Below are positions 14,207 to 24,629 of a DNA stretch of 64,000 nucleotides, piece by piece. How positions within the stretch are numbered: the stretch's first letter is position 1; each line of letters begins with the position of its first letter. Made by a program: the position numbers and the translations under genes. This DNA is from Meandrina meandrites (lineage: Eukaryota > Cnidaria > Anthozoa > Scleractinia > Meandrinidae). A model generated the notes under the pieces. The model was not told the DNA's origin. It saw only the letters and a list, made by a program, of their open reading frames with translations, and ran no database searches. Where the stretch lies: positions 19,709,496 to 19,773,495 of the forward strand of contig OY855904.1 of NCBI GenBank assembly GCA_963693305.1. Reading direction: 5' to 3'.

Positions 14207-15217
14207 ATGTTTCGCTGTTTGACTACTGCATTTGTCGTGACTATACTCGCCTTTTCCCACGTCGGTACGTAGAAACGCGCGGAGGCGAAATCTTGACAAA
14301 AAAATTAATCGCAAAAAATGGCGTATGCTGCCGACATTCTACCGGAACATCTTAAAAATTCAGTCTCGGAACGACAAAACCTTAACTTTTTGTCATTTTT
14401 TTCTATACACAGATGCCAAAACAGACGAATTCTTGGAAATTAAGTTTTTCAATCACGAATTTCAAGCCTCTGATTCTGAGATGCATGTAATGCTAAAGAA
14501 GGCAAACCTCACTGGTCATGGCTACAAAAAGGAAGTTATTACCAAGGTGGTGCGGAAGGCTGAAGGAGGACGAGAATACGAGGTATGTATTACGTACGTA
14601 TGTTACAAATCTTCGGCTTCTAATGTATACTTTTAAATTAATGTACAATATGGTGACCTAATTTTCCCTTCTAATTTAGTGTAAGCGTGTATTCTTTTGT
14701 TAATCATTTATTGTTCTGCTACCTCCAGGAAACGCACTACTACTACAAGGATGTCAGTTGTTCACAGATGCAGGTGGTTGAACAAGAATTGGAACGTTTG
14801 TTACCAGGTAAGCAGAGCTCAGTACTTGATCCTGATCTTAACAGCGATCAGAGAAATGATGTCTGCTTTGGAGGTTTGCAGATTGAAGCCAAAGGCCGTT
14901 CTCAGCCAATATGCTGTTTTGTTACATCCAGGGAGTTAATATTGTTGATAACATTATACTTTTATCCTTAACAGGTGCCTTTGGAAAAGGTATGGGGTCT
15001 GACTTTCAAAAGGAAATAAAAGCAAAGCATCTTGCCAGCATGGGGCAGTGTAAGGTGGGGCTGGAAGTTCATTTCAAGAAAGCCCAGGGTTGCTATGGCA
15101 ATCAGAAATCTGTCAGCAAACGACGAAAGAAGCGTAGTTGCGCCGGTTCGGTGTGTTCCATTTGCATTAGTGCCAATGGCAACAACGTTAATGTTAATGT
15201 TAACTCAAACAACAGTA

Positions 15218-15248
<31 letters not shown>

Positions 15249-15273
15249 ACGTCGGTTCGTCAGCGGGTGGTGA
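14207..15273 (+). CDS. Secreted basic cysteine-containing protein, four exons
   Basis: Predicted exons are 14207-14264, 14413-14582, 14729-14807 and 14975-15273, all with GT/AG borders and consistent phases (1, 0, 1), giving about 201 residues. The N terminus MFRCLTTAFVVTILAFSHVG is a typical signal peptide. The mature part has a charged helical region followed by a C-terminal module with spaced cysteines (QCKVGLEVHF, GCYG, SCAGSVCSIC). A dibasic cluster KRRKKR could be a processing site. The tail is Asn-rich, then twelve consecutive arginines encoded by a GCC/CGC triplet run, then FVSGW and stop. No named family is recognised. A broken paralogue lies at 31021 and an exon 2 relic at 26308. 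Secretion and a host-defence or structural role are inferences; exon borders are manual. Confidence 0.72.
15218..15249 (+). repeat. Coding (CCG)n trinucleotide tract
   Basis: A run of about ten GCC/CGC triplets inside exon 4 of the secreted protein, read as poly-Arg in the gene frame. The alternative forward frame would give poly-Ala. It is absent from the paralogue at 31021, so it is a lineage- or copy-specific expansion. Confidence 0.85.
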
Positions 15274-15406
15274 GCAGCATCAGCAGCAGCAGTAGCAGCA
15301 GTGTTGAGTTGTTGATGTAGACAGCACTGTACGATAGGGTTGTGTTCATTCTGTCCTAAAATAGTCGTAGCTTGAAATTTTTGTGATTGATTCTGCCGTG
15401 TCACCG

Positions 15407-15412
15407 AATAAA
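15407..15412 (+). terminator. Polyadenylation signal AATAAA
   Basis: AATAAA lies 134 bp downstream of the stop codon of the secreted protein gene; a second AATAAA follows at about 15453. Position fits a short 3' UTR. Confidence 0.5.
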
Positions 15413-15419
15413 CCGCCAA

Positions 15420-16187
15420 ACACTCTATATGAGCATTCAGAAAGTGTTAATCAATAAATTACCTGAACGATTTCCTGTACCTTTAGTATGTAGTTGATTT
15501 TTATGAAAAAATTAGCCTGGGAGAAAATAAAGCTCTAAAATTAATTGGTTTAAGCGTTTCTTTATTTGACGCATGATTATTGGGTTAAGGTATCCACTTT
15601 ACCTTTTGCTATCCATGCTTGAAATTACAACAGCCAAACTTCAATCCAAGACCAATAGCTGACGCAAATTTCACTTCACTCCGACAAAGGACAGGCTAAT
15701 AAAGATCTTATTAAAACGGTCTCGAAACACCTTGAGTTAGAATTCCGTTCAACTATCCATCACGGACTGAAGAAACATTCGTAAACACGTTTTAGCAAAC
15801 TAGTCCACAAATGGATTCGATATCAGTTTTTTTCCACTATAGAAAAACCAAAAGCGCAATTTTCTACACAGACATCAACTAACATCAACCTTACTAATTT
15901 CACGACTTGAATGGAAAATTCCGATATTAAGCCCTGGGTTTTAATTTTTTATTTTTAAAATGAAATTCAAAATAAGCTGGAGCTCCCTCCGCGCTCCCTG
16001 TTTTTCTGCGATGGGCGCCTGGGGACGAGGCAGACAGGCCCCCCTGTTCCCTGCCCCTTCTTGCCTCTACCCAATTAAGTCATCGTTTTTAATTTTACCT
16101 CGTGAACAGTCGCACGAGAAACCTAGACTACGAGTAGTCCTTATTTTTTTTCAGGGTTAGTTGCTAGCGCGCTCGCTCACCTGATAT
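15420..16187. other. Intergenic; possible transposon end relic near 16130
   Basis: No gene recognised. At about 16126-16139 the palindrome GACTACGAGTAGTC resembles the palindromic terminus GACTGCGAGCAGTC of the element at 33882, suggesting an old remnant of a related MITE. A forward open frame at 15960-16160 runs through this remnant and is not considered real. Confidence 0.35.
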
Positions 16188-18095
16188 TTAAGGTGGCTCC
16201 ATATTTATTCCGGGCGCACTTGTCCATGACAAACTTTGCGTTATAACTTTTTAGGCTTTGACGCGATGGCGGTGAAACTTTGGGAAAATGTTCACCTATC
16301 ATTCGGCGATAGTAATATGAAATTCGATTTAACTGGATAAAAATATTTTTGATATTACTGGCATTTAATTGGACCCCACTTTTAGCAAAAAATCGAGTCT
16401 AGAAAAAAATTTTGCTGATAGATGTTAGCTAAACTTCTGAAATCAGTTGATATTGACTAAATACATATCATAGCCAAGTTTCAGAAAAATCGTCGGAACA
16501 GAATCGCTGAAATATTAAGGTCACCTAAATTCGACACTTAAATTCTATTGAAATGTTCTTTTCTTGGCGCCTGTTGTGAAAACAAGCTACGAACCCAAAT
16601 TTCTGCAAGAAGCATCCCCAATGCTTGCTAAATCAATGTGCCTCGCCGATTTGCGATCGTGACAACCGTTAAAAAAGTATTTGCTTTCCCAGTAAACATT
16701 ACAAAATGATAGAAAATCTTCTCAAACCAACAAAGTTACATTTTTCATAAATTTTTCAAAATTACACTGCAGTTTTGTGTCCAACTCCTTCCAAACAAAC
16801 TTCAGGATACTGCAATGTTTTTGCATCGATTTTTGCTGCTGTACGATGCTGTAAATTGGAGAATTTATGTTGGGATTTCAAGCGGCTCCGCGACCGTTCT
16901 CTGACCAAGCGGACTAGCAGTTTTGTTTATGTAGTTCTGAATACGAAATGAGCACGTACGTTATTTATTGCACGAATTCGCACCTTTTCAAGGGGGGTGT
17001 ATTTGATATGCGCGCCCAGGAGGTGCAGCAGTTATAAAATCTGCCATTGTAAATCTAAACAAATCTACTCGTCCACTTCGCCACTGCATTCAAGCTCAAA
17101 AAAAAAAAAGAATTAATTTCATCTGCCTACCCTTTGGAACAATTTCAATCGCTTGTTCAACTCTTATGTGACTTATTGCCTTTAGTGACAGTTCGTTAAT
17201 CTCCACAATAAATTACAATACACCTCATTGTTACTTTCATTGAGCGTACATCTTTCCTCCCCTCCTGGGCGCGCATATCAAATACACCCCCCTTGAAAAG
17301 GTGCGAATTCGTGCAATAAATAACGCACGTGCTCATTTCGTATTCAGAACTACATAAACAAAACTGCTCATCCGCTTGGCCAGAGAACGGTCGCGGAGCC
17401 GCTTGAAATCCCAACATAAATTCTCCAATTTACAGCATCGTACAGCAGCAAAAATCGATGCAAAAACATTGCAGTATCCTGAAGTTTGTTTGGAAGGAGT
17501 TGGACACAAAACTGCGGTGTAATTTTGAAAAATTTATGAAAAATGTAACTTTGTTGGTTTGAGAAGATTTTCGATCATTTTCTCGTGTTTACTGGGAAAG
17601 CAAGTACTTTTTAACGGTTGTCACGATCGCAAATCGGCGAGGCACATTGATTTAGCAAGCATTGGGGATGCTTCTTGCAGAAATTTGGGTTCGTAGCTTG
17701 TTTTCACAACAGGCGCCAAGAAAAGAACATTTCAATAGAATTTAAGTGTCGAATTTAGGTGACCTTAATATTTCAGCGATTCTGTTCCGACGATTTTTCT
17801 GAAACTTGACTATAATATGTATTAAGTCAATATCAGCTGATTTCAGAAGTTTAGCCAAAATCTATCAGCAAAATTTTTTTCTAGACTCGATTTTTTGTAA
17901 AAAGTGGGGTCCAATTAATTGCCAATAACATCAAAAATATTTCTAACCAGTTAGATCGATTTTCATATTACTATCGCCGAATGATAGGTGAACATTTCCC
18001 CAAAGTTTCACCGCCATCGCGTCAAAGCCTAAAAAGTTATAACGCAAAGTTTGTCATGGACAAGTGCGCCCGGAATAAATATGGAGCCACCTTAA
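16188..18095. mobile_element. Foldback element with about 835-bp arms, TTAA-flanked
   Basis: 16188-17023 and 17261-18095 are near-identical inverted arms around a spacer of about 237 bp. The outer ends read TTAA-GGTGGCTCC and GGAGCCACC-TTAA, so TTAA is present at both borders, matching the target site of piggyBac-type insertion. No transposase frame is present, so the element would be non-autonomous. The assignment to a piggyBac-like system rests only on TTAA. The hairpin arms contain no credible gene. Confidence 0.75.
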
Positions 18096-19009
18096 CCCAT
18101 TGTCACCTGTGCCGCCCGTAACCGCCCGTGACGAGCGTCGGCCTTTGTTCCGCTCATGACGTCATCAGAAAAGATCTTTCCAATGATACCCAGATCGATC
18201 GGAGTGATTGCATTAACGTAGCTTAAACTGTGCACGAAAATGCATAGAAATTTGGGTGAAAAACTCTAAGGAAAATTTCCGTCAATCGCCCCTGGCTACT
18301 ACGTGGTAAAAATTCAAGCCTAGTAGGAGGCCAACAACTGCAGCAAAAAAAGATAAGAAAAGGAGAAAAACGATATGCAAAAAAAAAAAAAATGTAAAAG
18401 CCTTAAGCCTTAAACGAAATGCCTTAAGAGCGGATTACCGAAGTTCAATTAACGACAGACTTTCAGAATTGCTTTTTTATTTTTAGCTGTCATCCTTCAA
18501 TGATCAATCCCCGTTTGCATCACGAACTATACACCAACGATTGCACTCCTTGAACAGAATAGCGTCAAACCTTAAGAGCGGGCTTCCGTAAATATCGCTT
18601 GGAGGAGTGCAATTTGAAAAAAATCGAAAATTCTCAAACTTGGCCAGAATGTAGGTCTAGTGGAACTATTTATGCAAAAAAAAATACTTTAAGTTCAATC
18701 AGATTTTTCTTTTACGCGAACGGCGACGATGACGGTTTGAAAGCTCTAACAAGGGGTTCATGACTTAAAAATTTACCAAAAATGAACAAAAAGCTATTAA
18801 GGTACAGTCAAACAATAGATACATCAATTAAAAGAAGACATATTGCTTCTCATTTTAAATGGCTACTAAACAATTTGACTGAAAACATAATATTTTCAAG
18901 ATTCTTAATTTTTCGGCTTATTTTGCCGTTTTCAGTACGGTAAAAAATGGCAAAATTGAGAGCGAAAAAACTCAACTTGGTACAAGAGCCGGCGCTATAA
19001 AAATATATC
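18096..19009. other. Intergenic, no gene seen
   Basis: AT-rich sequence with short A runs, no recognisable coding region or RNA gene. A short repeated phrase CTTAAGAGCGG (18425 and 18575 regions) suggests degraded repeat sequence. Confidence 0.4.
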
Positions 19010-19475
19010 TCAACGAAAGAGCAACATTTCGTGTTCCAATATATACAATAAATTTTTTGGGCTACTGAAACAACAAAATTTGACAGCGCAAAATACAAGT
19101 GGTACCGAGCTCAAAAATCGCTTTTTCGTGTCACGGTATTCCCATCAATAAAATGTCAAAAGTTGACTTCGCACTTTGGTTCTTCATCTAGTTTTATGAA
19201 AATGTAACCCAATGAAAGAGCAACGTTTCTTCTTAAAGTAAATGTAAAAATATTTTTGGGCTACTTAGACAACGAATTTTGAGAGCGCTATACACTGGCT
19301 ATACGCAAGTGCTTTGGAGCTCAGTTTCTGGGCCATCGCTTGGAAGATGTCTCACGCAATTTCAAATGTAAGGATTTTTTAGTTCATTGGGCTATATTTT
19401 CATAACACTAGATGAAGAACCAAAGTGCGATTTTTAACTGTCAATTTTGAAATTTTATTGATGGGAATCTTCCTT
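19010..19475. repeat. Short nested direct and inverted repeats
   Basis: About 19010-19130 and 19207-19330 are diverged direct repeats sharing CAACGAAAGAGCAAC-like and TTTTTGGGCTACT words. About 19134-19215 and 19386-19475 are inverted copies of a block containing CCCATCAATAAAAT and CACTTTGGTTCTTCATCTAG. The structure looks like a decayed transposable element. No open frame is credible. Confidence 0.55.
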
Positions 19476-19685
19476 GATTTTTTAAAAAAACAATTGCAAG
19501 ATTCATTTGTCTTACAATTTAGTTACACGTACAAATCAAGTTGTACTTTGATTTTTAATTTGTTGCTTAATTTTCTTTTTCTGAATGGTAATTCAATAAA
19601 TAAAAGCAACATATACTTGCATCGTGGGGTAAAACATCTTCCAGTTACTATAACGATTGTTAGGGAATCATTCACATCGTTAAGA

Positions 19686-20231
19686 GCTGAGCCATAGGCT
19701 TCCCAAGCTCAAAATTCGACTCTGCATCGCACTATATGGTGTATGGTAGAGCTTACATATATAGAGAATTGTTTGGGAAACTCACCGATGGTAAAAAGAT
19801 GTGTAAATAACTATCGAATTTGAGTCACGAGTCTTTCGACCGCCGAAGCACACGCATATGGAGTGAAATTTATTGGGCTTTATGAAACTGTTGGTTTTAT
19901 TGCGATTCAGAACTTTTCCCTTTGAGGAGAAAACGATTTGTGGAGTGACGTCTGGCCAGCGATCGATGGAGTGGTCTGCCTTTCCCTTCTTTTAGAAGGA
20001 GAGACAGCGATTTCGAACAACTTCATAAACGGCGTCAGAATGGCTTCAAAATCGGCACAAAAGACAAGTACACGACGCATTTGAGGCAGGAAAACTTTAT
20101 TTCAAATCAGATAGTTATTTACACAATTTTTTTTACGATCGGTGACTTTCAATTCTCTATATATACACAAGCTGTCTCATACAACACTTATGCAGAGTCG
20201 AATTTTTAGCTTGGGAAGCCTGTGGCTGAGC
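19686..20231. mobile_element. MITE-like element with about 145-bp inverted repeats
   Basis: The left arm begins CTGAGCCATAGGCTTCCC and the right arm ends GGGAAGCCTGTGGCTGAG. Homology continues inwards through CGACTCTGCAT, TATATATAGAGAATTG, CACCGAT and GTGTAAATAACTATC. The middle has no coding frame. It directly abuts the target-site duplication of the next transposon at 20232, so the exact target duplication of this element is hard to define. Confidence 0.65.
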
Positions 20232-20237
20232 CTAAAT

Positions 20238-20737
20238 TATGGAAAGCCATAACTGCCTTATGTGATCGTTAATCATTACGTTTTGACGTTTCGTCATTAT
20301 ATGATGTGGCCCTGTCATGTTGTATCTTCCATATTCCGTTACGTGGTGCAGTTTTGGCATTATGTTTTGAAGGTTCTTCATTATGATTTCCGCTTTTGTC
20401 ATTATGTGATGAGGTTTGATCATTATGTGATGTGGTTCCTTCGTTATGTGTTGTGGTTTTATCATTATGTGTTGAAGTTATTTCATTACGTGCTGGGGTC
20501 TTTCTATTATGTTGTGTCGTTGTTTCTTTATGTGTTGCAGTTCCTTCATTATGTGGTGCAGTTCCTTCATTATGTGTTGCAGTTCCTTCATTATGTGTTG
20601 CGGTTCCTTTGTTATGTGGTTTCACCATTATGTGTTTTGGTTTTACCATTATGTAATGTTATTCTATTTTTGGCAATTTGAGTTTACTTCCGGTGTCAAT
20701 CATTATTTCCCAGGTCCCTCTCGTCTTTAAGAACCCG
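20238..20737 (+). repeat. Left terminal inverted repeat with 21-bp iterons
   Basis: Five-hundred-bp arm filled with about twenty variants of a 21-bp unit built around TTCATTATGTG(T/G)TGCAG. It matches 23888-24366 inverted; the left arm has one more 21-bp unit. Iterated subterminal units of this kind are usually transposase-binding sites. Open frames rich in His-Tyr-Val across it are artefacts of the repeat. Confidence 0.9.
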
Positions 20738-20789
20738 TTTTATCAGTTTTTATCTTAGGGTCCAGTACCTGCTCTTTCAAAGTTTCAAG

Positions 20790-23060
20790 ATGGCGGAAGA
20801 ACCGAAAGCTAATCTGCCAAGACTATCAAGTGTGCTTGAAAAGCTGCATATTGGACATCTTCTCGAAAACTTTCAACGTGAAAAAGTAACAGTGGATCAA
20901 ATATGTAAGTTATCTTTCAAACAAATGGAATGCTTAGGCATAAACCAGGCCCGTAGGGTGGATTCTGTTGAGGGGGGTTCTTTTATTTGTTGGGAGGTAT
21001 TTTTTAGCGCCGGTGCTAACACGAGCGCCGAAGGCGCTAGCCTCTAGGGGGGTCTGGGCCTCTAGGAGGGGGGGGGGGGGGGGGTCTGGCCATTTCCTGC
21101 ATTTTGACATCATTTCTGAGGTGGGATGCATTTTCCTTCAATATTAGCTCTTCGGAAAGTAATTTTCAATTGAAAAAAATTCTTAAATGTTCAGAAATGA
21201 GTGTGTGCATTTAGACAGTTTTCAAAACACAAATATTAAAATCAGGGTGGATGAATGGACAAGAAATTGAAAGAATTATGAATTATCTGAAATGTTTTAC
21301 AATTATGTATTTTAGAAACAACTACTGAACATGTTTCATGTCTTAGCAAGTACAGAACATCTGTTTGTTCCCGGAGGTAATTCTATAATTCTATATAACT
21401 TTCAGAAATTTCTGACAAATGCGCATGCTTGCTTATCCAGCCACCTAACGCTAGTTCTGATTGCTGCGGGCGCCACGACAACGATGGAAAGCAAGACGAA
21501 CATCAATTAACCAATCCAAAAGATTAGAACTTCTCATTATAGTGCCAAAATGTTGCGGCTTCCTCGTTTTATCCTGGCAAGGGAGGTAGTCGTCCGTGTA
21601 ATCGACCGGTCACAGTCTTTTGATTGTTTTTGTCAATTGTTTTTATCTTTTCAACCCCTCAAAAATGCCGACTTCAAAAACTTTAGGGGGTTCGTTCGAA
21701 CCCCTCGAACCCCCCACCCTACGGGCCTGTAAACGATCGAAGCACAATGATGAATTTAAGGTTAGAGTGTCTAACCTTTGGAAGCAATCCACCGCCAAGG
21801 AAACCTGGAACGCAAGGTTGTGGTGCACCTGAGTATTTTATCACAAAGTCCGTTTTAGAGGGTTATCTGGAGGATGGCTTCACAATAAAGGATATTGCTA
21901 CATTACATTCTGTTTCTGAACGTACTGTTTACCGCCGGATGGGTCGTTAAGGCCTCAGTGTGTTGCAGTTCACAGAGATATCAGACGGAGACCTAGATAA
22001 GGTCGTGGAGGAAATTACTAGGGAATACCCTTCTTGTGGAGAGAGGATGGTGATGCAAATACTTAAAGATCGGGGAATAAGGATTCAACGAATGAGACTC
22101 CGCGACAGCATTCATAGAGTTGATCATGAAGGTGTTGAAAATAGAAAAAGGGGCCGTCTCCGCCGACGCACTTACAATGTTCAAGGTCCCAACCACTTAT
22201 GGCACATTGACACTAACCACAAACTTGTGCGTTGGCATTTAGTTATCGGGGGCATCGATGGCTTTAGCCGCCAACCAGTCATGTTATCATGCACAGACAA
22301 CAACAAAGCTGAAACAATTTTAAAGTGCTTTTTGTCTGCCGTAGATGAATTTGGGTTACCCAGCAGAATAAGAACTGATAAGGGCATGGAGAACGTCGAC
22401 ATTGCAGAATACATGATTTCGAGAAGAGGGGTCAATAGAGGAAGTGCCATTGTTGGAAAAAGTACACACAATCAAAGGATTGAACGCTTGTGGCGAGACA
22501 TTTTCGAGGGTGTTTTAGGACTATATTATAGACTGTTTTACTTCATGGAAGATGAAGGATTTCTTGATCCCTTGAATGAGATCCATCTTGCTGTTCTTCA
22601 CTTTGTTTATTTGCCAGTAATTAATGAGAAGCTGAAAGTCTGAAGTAACGCTTGGTCACGCCACAAAATGCGAACAAGATCTTTCCCAATTCGTATGTGG
22701 GTCTCTGGGCAGCTACAAAATCCGTTAGGTATTGAATTAGCGGGATCAACCATAGAATATTATGGGGTAGAAGGCATTGTAGACATTAGTAGAGAAGGGG
22801 AAGGTGACAGCAGGCCCATTCTACAATCTCTTTCAATTTCTCTCACTGATCAATGCAAATCACAACTGGCTAGTCAAGTTCCTTCCTCTTGGTCATCAGA
22901 ACATTATGGAGTGGAACATTACTTGAAAGCAGTTGAAATAATCAAGCAACATGCACTTGAACTTTTGATATCTTCAAACTTAACAACAGTAGTGTATTTT
23001 ATCAGTTTAACTCAAGGTTATACATTTCAAATTGCAGTGATAACATTACTACATGTATAG
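20790..23060 (+). pseudogene. SAM domain + DDE integrase transposase, broken
   Basis: An ATG 53 bp inside the left inverted repeat opens a SAM domain (LPRLSSVLEKLHIGHLL... KQMECLGI). The frame is interrupted by a nested element (20946-21729) and resumes at 21735 with the end of the SAM fold and a helix-turn-helix (FTIKDIATLHSVSERTVYRR). It meets an in-frame TAA at 21948-21950, then continues with an HTH-like helical region and an rve-type catalytic core: Asp at 22209 ([10 protein letters not shown]), Asp at 22377 ([10 protein letters not shown]) and Glu at 22482 ([10 protein letters not shown]), with Glu 35 residues after the second Asp. A TGA at 22641-22643 separates the C-terminal part (to 23060). 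The protein would cut and join element ends in the nucleus. Three breaks make it inactive. Confidence 0.8.
20946..21729. mobile_element. Nested TIR element inserted in the transposase gene
   Basis: 784 bp bounded by CAGGCCCGTAGGGTGG and CCACCCTACGGGCCTG, flanked by TAAAC at 20941-20945 and 21730-21734, which is most simply a 5-bp target duplication. Removing the insert plus one TAAAC leaves the SAM-domain frame open across the join. No transposase is encoded. It contains a long G run near 21069-21083. Superfamily not assigned. Confidence 0.8.
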
Positions 23061-23164
23061 GTTTCAGTAGTTATTCAAAGTTATCATTAAACAACCTGCA
23101 GTGTAAATCATTCTTAACTGAAATGATAATATTAACTTACTCTTCGGACATGAATGGCTAACTT

Positions 23165-23280
23165 CCTCTATGACATGCGCCTGCAGGGAATCATAGAGTT
23201 GTATTCAACAAAACACATTGAAGACTTGGCAACGTTGAATACAACTACCATGATTCCCTGCAGTTGCGTCTCATAGGGGG
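23165..23280. terminator. Long imperfect hairpin between convergent genes
   Basis: CTGCAGGGAATCAT...GTTGTATTCAAC is followed by its inverted copy GTTGAATACAAC...ATGATTCCCTGCAG with about 28 bp between, and weaker pairing extends outward (CTATGACATGCGC with GCGTCTCATAG). It sits between the 3' ends of the forward transposase and the reverse SAM gene. It could be a small MITE or a shared 3'-end structure. Confidence 0.5.
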
Positions 23281-23390
23281 AATTGGGCACTCATGGTAGA
23301 GAATAAAAACATCAACAAGATTTGTGTTCTCTAAAACCGCAACACACTAGGGACGATTCACCATAAAAGGGGGCAATCAGGGTGATGGGG

Positions 23391-23840
23391 TTACAAGGTC
23401 TGTCTGTTTTGAAAGATGTTCTTCATACCAAGGCCTGCCTGAAAAAGAACTTGTTTCTCTGTAGAGGTGGGAATTTTGCTTTGGTGGCGATCAGCAACAA
23501 AAAAGAAACTAACTGTCCAACTCCTTTTCGCAACTGCCTTTTTTTTGCGATCAGCCCTTCTGCTATTACGACCATTAAACAGAGCCATGCGTTCCTGGAG
23601 AACATTTGACGCCACTGACTCGCGTGTACGATATTTTTCGGCGACGGCACAAAGATAACGGAGACGAAGGCGATCTCCAATCGTTGTTACGCCTACAAGA
23701 CAAAGTTCTTCGTCCGATAATGCCGCCACGTTCGCAGGCTCGATTCGTTCAGCTAAAAAATGGGGAATAAGAGATTCCAAATGCAACTCCTTCAAAATGT
23801 CCTCCATGATTTTTTTCCGAAAGGCAAAAAGACAAAACAT
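23391..23840 (-). CDS. SAM-domain protein at the right end of the transposon
   Basis: A 149-codon frame whose ATG (23838-23840) lies 48 bp inside the right inverted repeat. Residues about 12-72 form a sterile alpha motif (MEDILKELHLESLIPHFL, then LSDEELCLVGVTTIGDRLRL), followed by a basic stretch RRADRKKKAVAKR. It mirrors the placement of the SAM segment of the transposase at the left end. SAM domains mediate protein-protein polymerisation; a role in bringing transposon ends together is inference. The last part may be intronic or spliced, since the C terminus resembles nothing known. Confidence 0.6.
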   Translation of the reverse strand: MFCLFAFRKKIMEDILKELHLESLIPHFLAERIEPANVAALSDEELCLVGVTTIGDRLRLRYLCAVAEKYRTRESVASNVLQERMALFNGRNSRRADRKKKAVAKRSWTVSFFFVADRHQSKIPTSTEKQVLFQAGLGMKNIFQNRQTL

Positions 23841-23887
23841 ACGTAAAGTATGCTACACAAAGTATCTTGTAGAGCAAACCGGTTAAG

Positions 23888-24366
23888 CGGGTTCTTAAAG
23901 ACGAGAGGGACCTGGAAAATAATGATTGACACCGGAAGTAAACTCAAATTGCCAAAAATAGAATAACATTACATAATGGTAAAACCAAAACACATAATGG
24001 TGAAACCACATAACGAAGGAACCGCAACACATAATGAAGGAACTGCACCACATAATGAAGGAACTGCAACACATAAAGAAACAACGACACAGCATAATAG
24101 AAAGACCCCAGCACGTAATGAAATAACTTCAACACATAATGATAAAACCACAACACATAACGAAGGAACCACATCACATAATGATCAAACCTCATCACAT
24201 AATGGCAAAAGCGGAAATCATAATGAAGAACCTTCAAAACATAATGCCAAAACTGCACCACGTAACGGAATATGGAAGATACAACATGACAGGACCACAT
24301 CACATAATGACGAAACGTCAAAACGTAATGATTAACGATCACATAAGGCAGTTATGGCTTTCCATA
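23888..24366 (-). repeat. Right terminal inverted repeat with 21-bp iterons
   Basis: Inverted counterpart of 20238-20737, 479 bp, one 21-bp iteron shorter. The outer end CTTTCCATA is followed directly by the CTAAAT target duplication. The inner end lies next to the start of the reverse SAM gene, so each arm could carry a promoter. Confidence 0.9.
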
Positions 24367-24390
24367 CTAAATTGTTGGTTTATTGTATCT

Positions 24391-24629
24391 ACAACCTACG
24401 ACAAAAATAGTTGGGAAGGTCAAAAATGAACGCCTTGATTTCAACAACATTTAAATAGATCTAATCTATAGGTACACACAAAATGTTTATGAGCCCCCCT
24501 CTACCCCATGTCAATGTTGAAGTATTAGTGAACATTCGTGATAGACAATATGGTGTGATTGAAATCTCTTGGTATACCTCAACATTGAATAAGGGGAGGG
24601 ATAGACAGAAATAAGAAAACGGAGGTTGT
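24391..24629 (+). mobile_element. MITE-like repeat, copy 1
   Basis: Begins ACAACCTACG and ends CGGAGGTTGT (inverted ends). The body contains AACAACATTTAAATAGATC, GAGCCCCCCTCTACCCCAT and GATAGACAATATGGTGTG and is repeated at 25803. The right inverted end is partly lost. No coding capacity. Confidence 0.65.

Larger units (their letters stand above)
20238..24366. mobile_element. IS3EU-like DNA transposon, full-length, inactivated
   Basis: A 4.13-kb element bounded by TATGGAAAGCC...GGCTTTCCATA inverted termini and flanked by a perfect 6-bp duplication CTAAAT (20232-20237 and 24367-24372). It has inverted repeats of about 0.5 kb, a forward transposase with an IS3-type DDE integrase core, and a reverse gene for a second SAM-domain protein. 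The 6-bp target duplication, termini starting TAT and IS3/rve-type core fit what I recall of the eukaryotic IS3EU superfamily. The transposase is broken by a nested insertion and two stop codons. Confidence 0.75.

Noticed and set aside
15032..15295. Alternative frame giving poly-alanine over the CCG tract
   Set aside because: The poly-Arg frame is continuous with the spliced gene and its paralogue; the alanine frame has no supported start.
15960..16160. 66-codon forward frame
   Set aside because: Runs through a repeat-like, GC-rich remnant with a palindromic transposon terminus; no domain or splice support.
20262..20730. Several overlapping open frames on both strands in the transposon inverted repeats
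   Set aside because: They arise from the 21-bp iterons, whose length is a multiple of three, and occur in several frames of both arms.
20238..20737. Regular short repeats resembling a CRISPR array
   Set aside because: The units are contiguous 21-bp variants without unique spacers, lie in transposon ends, and the DNA is eukaryotic.
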